Shown here in pieces: positions 57,661 to 64,000 of a DNA stretch of 64,000 nucleotides. The DNA comes from Triatoma infestans (taxonomy: Eukaryota > Arthropoda > Insecta > Hemiptera > Reduviidae): the NCBI GenBank assembly GCA_011037195.1, contig JAAEAF010001539.1, forward strand, positions 62,001-126,000. The letters run 5' to 3'. A model generated the notes under the pieces. That model was given only the letters and a program-made list of their open reading frames with translations. It was not told where the DNA came from and did no database searches. Made by a program: the position numbers and the translations under genes. Within the stretch, counting starts at the first letter, position 1. Every line of letters starts with the position of its first letter.

Positions 57661-59876
57661 TCCCTACGGCCATTTTGTGACGCAACTAGCAAACAGTAAC
57701 ATCGATTTTCATATCGGAGGGGGCTCCGAGTAGAACCCCTGACTGGAGGACCCCACAATATACAGAAAAATAGTTCTTATAATAAAATGAAATCGCGCGC
57801 GCGGAAAACGGAAAATATACAAAAATGAATCTTCGCAAAAACAACGAAGAAAAAAATCCATGATTATGTTTAGCATAATAAGTGCTGTGTTAATCTGTTT
57901 TGTGGTGTACTTTGTAACATGAAACAGCCTAACAACGAAACAAATTTTTAATTGTTGGTATTATGTAGGTGGCCAAACAACCTCTTGAACCTACAACCAT
58001 ACTCAATAAATAATTCATTAGGAATAAATATGATAATCATTTGCTAACAAACGGCCAACTGCTTATTAAAAATATCTATTTATAAAATATATAATACATT
58101 TATCTATTACTGTAGTGCATCATTATTAAATAACAATTCCTACTGCAATTAAAACTCTCTTTTCTATCCTGATTGTCTATTCCGCACATAACTAAATCAC
58201 GAATTCACAAAATATTTACTCAGTCATAACATCGAATTTATTAATGTGTTAGCTTACCAAAAAAGCAATCAGAGAAAAAAATCAAAATGCAATAATCTAT
58301 AATAATGAAGAAATATATTTAAGTTAAGATTATCACGAATTCATTACAATGAACGCTGTGTATCATTAATAGTTAAAATAAAAAAAAGGTTTTCGTAACT
58401 ATTTGTGTTTTTATTAAACAGCTTAAAGTAACTGCAATCTTTATAAATTTACGAAATAAACATAAAACTGTATTTTATAATAACTGTGAAAAGGTAAAAA
58501 TGGTTTCAAAATGTACCATTTGGTTGGGTTAATTTATTTTTCAAAAATTTACATATTAGGGTGGGAAATTATTGATAACTTGCCGGAATTATAGTTTAAT
58601 GAAAAGTAAAAGTGTTATGATGTATTATATATTGAATAAAGGGTACAGTATAAAAAAAAAACATTGGCTGATCAACTTGCAATCCGAACATCTTTAGAGT
58701 ATTTTTAAGGTATAACGTTAATATTAATGTCATCACTTCTTTTTTAATAATTTATATGAAAGAAATTCAGTTTGAAATAGTTTTCGAGAGGCAATATGTT
58801 GTATTATAGGGGATACTCACGTATAATTATATGTTGAGAAAAATGTTATTTTTGTCTTGAACAACAACATATCAACACTTATTCCGAGTTCTGATTAATC
58901 ATAGTCCAATGTCCGTCAATAGAAAAACAGTTGCACTTGCATTTCCGACAAAATTCACTAATTCATTACTATTTAAACACAGTCAAAACTTATAAAGTTG
59001 CAGATTAGGAGTCTAACCTAAAGATGGCGGAGCAATATTTCCACAAAAACAAGGGTCACACAGCTTCGCCAAAGACACAGTCTCAAACCCAAAGCTGTCC
59101 ATTGTAAGCCACGATATCTAGTCACCTCCAGGATGCAATAGCCATTTTTCAACCTTTTTACTTTTAAGACCATAAATAAATTATGATCCAAATAACAATT
59201 AATATTTATAAAGTAAATATCATATTACACTTAATAGAAAAAATATAAAACCAAGTGAACATATGAAAAAATTAAATTAGTTCTCAGCTGATCATTCAAT
59301 TTAGTGATTGGCGTTCTCTGGTAGAACTAAAGTCTAATATTTATATTTTTTTTACTTATTTTTCGATTTTGTTTCAGATTTTCATTAATGTTAATTTTTT
59401 TTTCTCTTATATTGTTATTATTATTTCCTCATTGTTACTTTCAATGTTAATTATTAAAATGTTCATGTATACATTAATAATCTTGTTAGCAGTGAAACTA
59501 GTTCTTTATATTAATTAGTAGCTAGTGAAAGGTGAAGTCAATAAAAGTAAATAAACTCAAGTGGTTCCTTGTTGTGAGGAAGTATGTGTATATTATACAG
59601 TAACAATACTTAAAATTTTGCTAAGTGGTAAGGATCTCTTGTTGTGTCTGTTGACTCGTGTGATAAAAAAGGAAAAAAATATTTTTTTTACTTCCTCTAT
59701 ACAATAAACATATTTGCTTTGTTCTGAGTAGATAAACTGTCTATGTTGAAATAATTCATTGTTCATTATTATGAAGTGTTTCCTTTCAAGCTCCTTACTA
59801 CCGTAATAAAAATTTTCAACAATTTACTAAACAGTTTTAAACTAAAAAACAGTGCTCAAAAACAAAAATTACTTAC
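57661..59876 (-). other. Probable 5' region of upSET-type gene
   Basis: No open frame or transposon block is recognised. A YY1-like AAGATGGCGG (59021-59030) and a GC-rich patch near 57660-57760 are compatible with promoter or untranslated-exon sequence. The transcription start was not located. Confidence 0.35.
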
Positions 59877-59926
59877 TTGCATTTGGCTTTACCAGTTCCG
59901 TTGTTTGTGCCGCGCATCGACCGCAT
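59877..59926 (-). CDS. upSET: upSET-type gene, candidate alternative first exon (form B)
   Basis: ATG at 59926-59924 opens MRSMRGTNNGTGKAKC and reaches a strong donor GTAAGTAA with two bases left over. Exon 2 needs exactly two incoming bases, so direct splicing gives an in-frame N-terminus (AA+T, Asn). It cannot splice in frame to form A's first exon, which would give an early stop, so the two would be mutually exclusive. Evidence is phase, donor quality and composition only. Confidence 0.55.
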
Positions 59927-60923
59927 AGTTTTAAAATAAGACGTTTAGTTAATTTTCAATAAAAAACACTTAATATTTATATTTTCCTAAATGTGTTTTA
60001 TGAATTAAAATCATTCATTGAAATTTACCAGAGTGTGAACCATTTCAAATCCCGTGTTAGGCAAAAATTGTTGACAATTACATCAGTTAAAGAAAACCAA
60101 AGCTAGCTCTGAAGCATCTTAAGACTGAAAGTAATCATCAGAGAGCGCCCTCATTATGAATCATAATGGATTTTGAAATGCCATTCATGCATTAACAATT
60201 TCTTGAATTAAAGTACAGTTTTTGTTAGTAGAAATATACTCTTACAGAAATAAATCTTGAGATTCTTAAATGTTATGCTCTTCCAATCTGATTGTTGACT
60301 TTTGAAACTATATATTATTTGTCTTGTTAAAAATAGAGCTATTATAATTTCTAATTGCACCTGATTAAAAGGGGACGATTTCATTTAAGAGTAATTTTAT
60401 ATATATATATATAACAACTCTAATTAGTTGTTCTGATAGTAAGTAGAAAGAGCCGTATCAGAGGTTTTCTTCATTGAGGCACTGGATTCTGGGTTTTACC
60501 AAGCTTCATTTAAATTTTCGGGAATTTCTGGCGCTATAAATTGTCAGTTTCGTTTGCTAGTAACCAATATAATACTGACCTTCCTAAGAAGTGTTAAGTT
60601 AGGCACCTGGTTATTTTTAAAAGTTGTTGCAGCTGTTTGCACACTTGTATAGACATTTTTTTTCTTGCAATTTAGCGACATGAAAATCCTTCATTCTATA
60701 AAGCAATCTCTTTAAAAAAGGAAAATATACTAAGGCTGTCAGATTATTTCACTATTTCTCCTCTTCTTATCAATTTAAAAGCAAAAACAATTTAAATTTG
60801 TAACCAAACTTTTGGCCCGGTGATATCTAATATTATTTTTAAATGTTTTACTGATACTACAATTCCTGGCTGTATTACTGATATTGATTACTGGCAGTAA
60901 TAATTATGAAAATGAAAGAAATG

Positions 60924-61139
60924 TGGTTGGTTCCGCAGAGCTGGAAAGCATCAGACATTTTCCGTGATAGCCTGCTTCTTTTTGAGGTCATCGACCGGTT
61001 TCGGGCGTTCGCCCATCTTCAGGATGCGTTTGTCAAACAGTGGATAACACAGACTTGCACAGAGCAAATTCAGTTTACACACTGTGTAAACTGGTCGGTG
61101 ACCTCAAAAAGAAGCAGGCTATCACGGAAAATGTCTCTG
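60924..61139. mobile_element. Family-1 inverted-repeat element, short form
   Basis: Flanked by the 12-bp direct repeat ATGAAAGAAATG (60912-60923 and 61140-61151). The left arm is complete. The right arm lacks the hairpin and resumes at GGTCGGTGACCTCAAAAAGA, so the element has lost about 60 bp internally. Confidence 0.85.
60989..61026 (-). ncRNA. Hammerhead-ribozyme-like motif, best preserved copy
   Basis: Minus strand: CATC, CTGAAGA, T, GGGC-GAAC-GCCC, GAAA, ACCGGT, GTC cleavage triplet, GATG. Helix I (4 bp) and helix II (4 bp) are fully paired and no core base is changed. Confidence 0.6.
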
Positions 61140-61649
61140 ATGAAAGAAATGCATTAATTAGGTGGAAATATGTCTAATACATCCAGAGCCAAAATATCCT
61201 TTCCAAGTGACTCACACTACAGTGATAAATGGTGATAAAAATGTATAACCGTATGTTTTGGGTATCACGAGGTTAAATGTATTTTCTAAAAATTTGAAAG
61301 GTTTCGTTCTTAAAAATGAGTCACCCTCATGGAAACATTGATAAATTATTTATTAATAAAAGCTTCAAATATTTATAATTCACAAATTTAAGACTAGATT
61401 TCTTATTATACAGAGCCCTTATATTAAAAAATGTATAAAAGCATTTAAAATATTTGCCTTTTAGGAAACATAATATAATAGTTTAAATGGTGATAATAGT
61501 CATAAATAATATTGAAAATATTTACAACAATATATGTATATATAATTAGATTACCATACATACATTTTTGATAAATTTCTTTAAAAGTTAAAAGAATACA
61601 ATTTATGGATAGAAAAGGAACAAATGGTAGTTCTCTTATTGATTATAAT

Positions 61650-62868
61650 AAAAGGTAGCCACTGAAATACTGAAGGTAAGCTGAGAAAGACGTAACTTGT
61701 ACATTTTCAGTCTTTTATTTTTTGTAAGTTTTAAAGCATCCCTTGAAGATTAAAATGGCTACGTATGTTGTCCAGCAACGATAAAACTCATTTTTTTCTA
61801 TTCCAGTGAAAGGTCCATTATAGAGAAAATACCGGCAGCATTTTAATGTCAGAGTATCTCCTAGCGATAACATGATTTGGAACCTAATCGCCCAGTTTGA
61901 AAGAACTGGATCAATAGGCGATCTTCCGGGAAGAGGTCCTAAGCGCATCGCCCGGTACGCTCTGGTGTATGGCAGTGTGCTTGAGGATCCATCTGCATCT
62001 ACCCGTCTTCGCCCTGTTCAGCTAGGCATCGTCAGAACAACGCTTCAGAAGATTCTGAAACTGGATTTCAAAATGTTTCCATACAAGATAAAAATGGTCC
62101 ATGCTTTACTACCTCAAGATACTCAGCAGCGCCAGCAGTGCGCCATTTAATTTGAGCACCTAGCCAGACATAACTTTTTGAACAATTTGGTAATCGACAA
62201 ACAAAATCCAGATTTTGGGGCACTGAGAATACCAGGGAATTACATCAGCATCAATTGCATCCCCAAAAATGCTCTGTTTGGTACGCTGTTATGGCTGGAA
62301 GAAGTTATCGGCCCCTATTTCTTTGAAAATGAGGAAGATGAACCAGAAACAATCAAAGGGGCCCTGTATAGGTCAATGCTTGAAAATGTTCTATGCGCAG
62401 CTGTCGGAGATAATCAGGAGGTAGGTTCCAACAGGATGGAGCTACTGCGCAAACTATCAGGGCGACGACGGACCTCCTGCGAGAAATTTTCGGTAAACGA
62501 ATAATTTCAAAAAATGCTGAATTTGTTTAGCCTCCGCGTTCAGCTGATTTGATGACGCTAGACTTCTTTTTCTAGGACTACTTAAATGAAGGGGTTTAAG
62601 TAAATAAACCTCGAGCCATTCAAGAACTTAAGAACATTCGAGCCGAAATCCGACATTTAGGACCTGAAAACTTGCGTAAGGTGTTGGAAAATGCTGTAGA
62701 AAGAGCACGTATTAGTGAGCAGGAAAATAGGAGTAATTGTTTTTCCACATAATACTGAAAAATATCCATTAATTATATTTCCAAATAAAATAATAAAATT
62801 TAAAAATCACGTGTTTGTGAAAGTTATTTATGTTTGACATCATTCAATCTTTCAGTGGCCACTCGTTA
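61650..62868 (+). mobile_element. mariner-type DNA transposon relic
   Basis: Terminal inverted repeats with a shared GCCACTGAAA core lie at about 61652 (GGTAGCCACTGAAATACTGA) and 62840-62868 (TCTTTCAGTGGCCACTCG). The internal plus-strand sequence codes for a broken transposase. The element lies between the upSET-type and GIPC genes. Confidence 0.8.
61872..62504 (+). pseudogene. mariner-type transposase remnant
   Basis: The first piece (61872-62150) holds the paired helix-turn-helix region: LIAQFERTGSIGDLPGRGPK, and RTTLQKILKLDFKMFPYKI. A TAA interrupts it. The second piece (62178-62504) runs from NNLVIDKQNPDFGAL to VIGPYFFENEEDEPETIKGA. A deletion at the piece boundary has removed the [SD]DEAHF block with the first catalytic aspartate. 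A tail to about 62750 gives RAIQELKNIRAEIRHLG and a final stop. It cannot be active. Confidence 0.8.
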
Positions 62869-62869
62869 T

Positions 62870-63272
62870 AAATATAAGGAACGGAAGAAGCCCGGCAAAT
62901 ATAACATTAAGACCTGCCGCATTTAGTAGCTAGAGACTATTAACTCAAAATCACCGAAAAAAGGTAATTTATTGGATTATAAGAGTAAAATTCAATAACT
63001 TTTATAAAATGTCTCTTACAAAATGAGTTTGGTAAACATTTTTACCAACCTGAATCGGAATTACACAGCGAAAATAATATTTTTGTAAATAAATGTTTGT
63101 ATGAAAGATTTCGTTGAGGCAGATGCAAAATATCAAATGAATTGTAAGAGGTATAATACATGAATCTCGGGGGCATGTTATTTATAATAACTGTTTAAGA
63201 CGGTAATTCGGGATATGCAAAATAATGTATTGACAGTGATCTTCACTTTTTTTTTTTTACAGATGGTTCAAT
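62870..63272. other. Short intergenic spacer and 3' end of GIPC gene
   Basis: AT-rich; the 3' untranslated end of the GIPC-like gene on the minus strand must lie here. No other feature seen. Confidence 0.4.
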
Positions 63273-63442
63273 TTAAGTAGGCCTTTGTTTTGTTCTACCA
63301 GCTCTGGCGTCTGTTACAGCACCCCACATTTCAATTATCATATCATCGGAGAAAGCAAACGTTCCTAAGTCAGAATTATCTATAGCTTCCGCAAAATCCA
63401 TTGAATTGACCTTTCCTTCCGCTGCTTCCCAGATCTGTGTTG
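63273..63442 (-). CDS. kermit: GIPC-type gene, terminal exon
   Basis: 170 nt; enters with two bases (CA) completing GCA (Ala) with the G of the preceding exon, and ends at TAA (63275-63273). Confidence 0.92.
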
Positions 63443-63605
63443 CTGTAATAAAAACATATATGAGAACAATTTATTAAGATAATGTTAAAAGAATAAGTAT
63501 ATAAAATCTCTAAACATACCTACCTAATTCATTATCATTGATACCAAGATAATTATCTAATAATCGGTTTATACTTTCCAATCCAAGTTGCATTTCCATA
63601 TTAGG
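63273..63605 (-). CDS. kermit: GIPC/kermit PDZ adaptor, last two exons (partial gene)
   Basis: GIPC proteins link membrane receptors through a PDZ domain to myosin VI through a C-terminal GH2 domain, in endocytic traffic. The window holds the GH2 end: exon 63524-63605 encodes PNMEMQLGLESINRLLDNYL through GINDNEL, and exon 63273-63442 encodes ATQIWEAAEGKVNSMDFAEA, IDNSDLGTFAFSDDMIIEMW and GAVTDARAGRTKQRPT, then TAA. The joined order matches the family C-terminus (D-L-E-S/N-Y-x-G-I-x-D-x-E-L ... DDxxxExWGxxxDAxxGR). Splice sites are good (CTTTTACAG-like and TATTACAG acceptors; GTAGGTAT donor), phase 1. The N-terminal and PDZ exons lie beyond 64000. Confidence 0.92.
63524..63605 (-). CDS. kermit: GIPC-type gene, penultimate exon
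   Basis: 82 nt, 27 codons plus one base. Acceptor TTTTACAG, donor GTAGGTAT. Confidence 0.9.
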
Positions 63606-64000
63606 CTGTAAAACAAATCACAATCATAAAAATGAACATTTCGGAGTTTCCAAGCAACAAATAACGTTGTCATTGTGTATAAATCCTACAAACAAATTAC
63701 ATATATTTCACATCTTATGTATACGAAAACACAAGCCTTCTGTTTAAGTAATTTCATTCTTGTTTTATTTTTAACAAATGAGTGATGGATGACAACTAGT
63801 TCAAAAACATCACTTCAAACACATTGGAACGTGTTATATCACTTACAATCTTTGTTGATTCAAAATTTTTACAGACTTCAATAAAGAAGAGGGAATCAAT
63901 GATAATTGTGGTCCTGTTAAAAGAGAAGATTAAAAGAATACAATTTATAGGATAGGTAAGAAACAAATGGTAATTCTGCAGGCACCTGGCAGCTACGGGA
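63606..64000 (-). other. Intron of GIPC-type gene, with repeat
   Basis: A 50-bp stretch at 63926-63975 (AAAAGAATACAATTTATAGG onwards) nearly repeats 61580-61637, which lies just beside the mariner relic. A 67-nt open stretch (63847-63913) bounded by TTTTAACAG and GTAAGTG is noted under findings. Confidence 0.4.

Overview
The window looks like AT-rich nuclear DNA from an arthropod, most likely an insect. The supporting signs are intron-split genes with GT/AG junctions whose best family matches are animal proteins (Tim22, an MLL5/SETD5/upSET-type PHD-SET protein, and a GIPC/kermit protein), long introns full of transposons, tRNA-derived SINEs, Penelope-like and Ty3-type retroelements, several non-LTR fragments and mariner/Tc1 relics. 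The order of insect cannot be fixed by eye.

Layout. 1-19 kb is a transposon graveyard: a 26-bp minisatellite, a SINE, an RTE-like endonuclease fragment, a roughly 290-bp-periodic repeat family (here 'P'), a decayed Ty3-type element, a nearly complete but truncated Penelope-like element with target-site duplication, an inverted-repeat element, and a LINE RNase H fragment. At 19.4 kb lies an intact, intronless Tim22 gene (+). 20-30.8 kb is again repeats, including a 5'-truncated LINE with a target-site duplication of about 34 bp. From 30.86 to 56.06 kb the minus strand carries one large gene. I assembled 23 coding exons whose phases all agree, giving 4905 nt (1634 aa plus stop): an MLL5-family chromatin regulator with a PHD finger, a divergent SET domain, a basic/acidic low-complexity middle, a conserved arginine-rich SxxEYRxR motif and a polyproline tail. 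A second, phase-compatible first exon sits at 59.88-59.93 kb. At 63.27-63.61 kb the last two exons of a GIPC/kermit adaptor gene are seen (-), with the rest outside the window.

How things fit together. The three genes are unrelated housekeeping or regulatory genes (mitochondrial import, chromatin, vesicle traffic), with no operon-like logic. The most interesting non-genic layer is a set of short inverted-repeat elements flanked by 12-14-bp direct repeats. Their arms carry a hammerhead-ribozyme-like core (CTGANGA, hairpin, GAAA, short palindrome, GTC/GTA). The same core is in the terminal repeats of the Penelope-like element at 11.8-14.4 kb, so they are plausibly its non-autonomous relatives. 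At least three sequence families are present, two of them inside introns of the MLL5-type gene. Nothing in the window supports a bacterial-type system, a CRISPR array or a viral genome.
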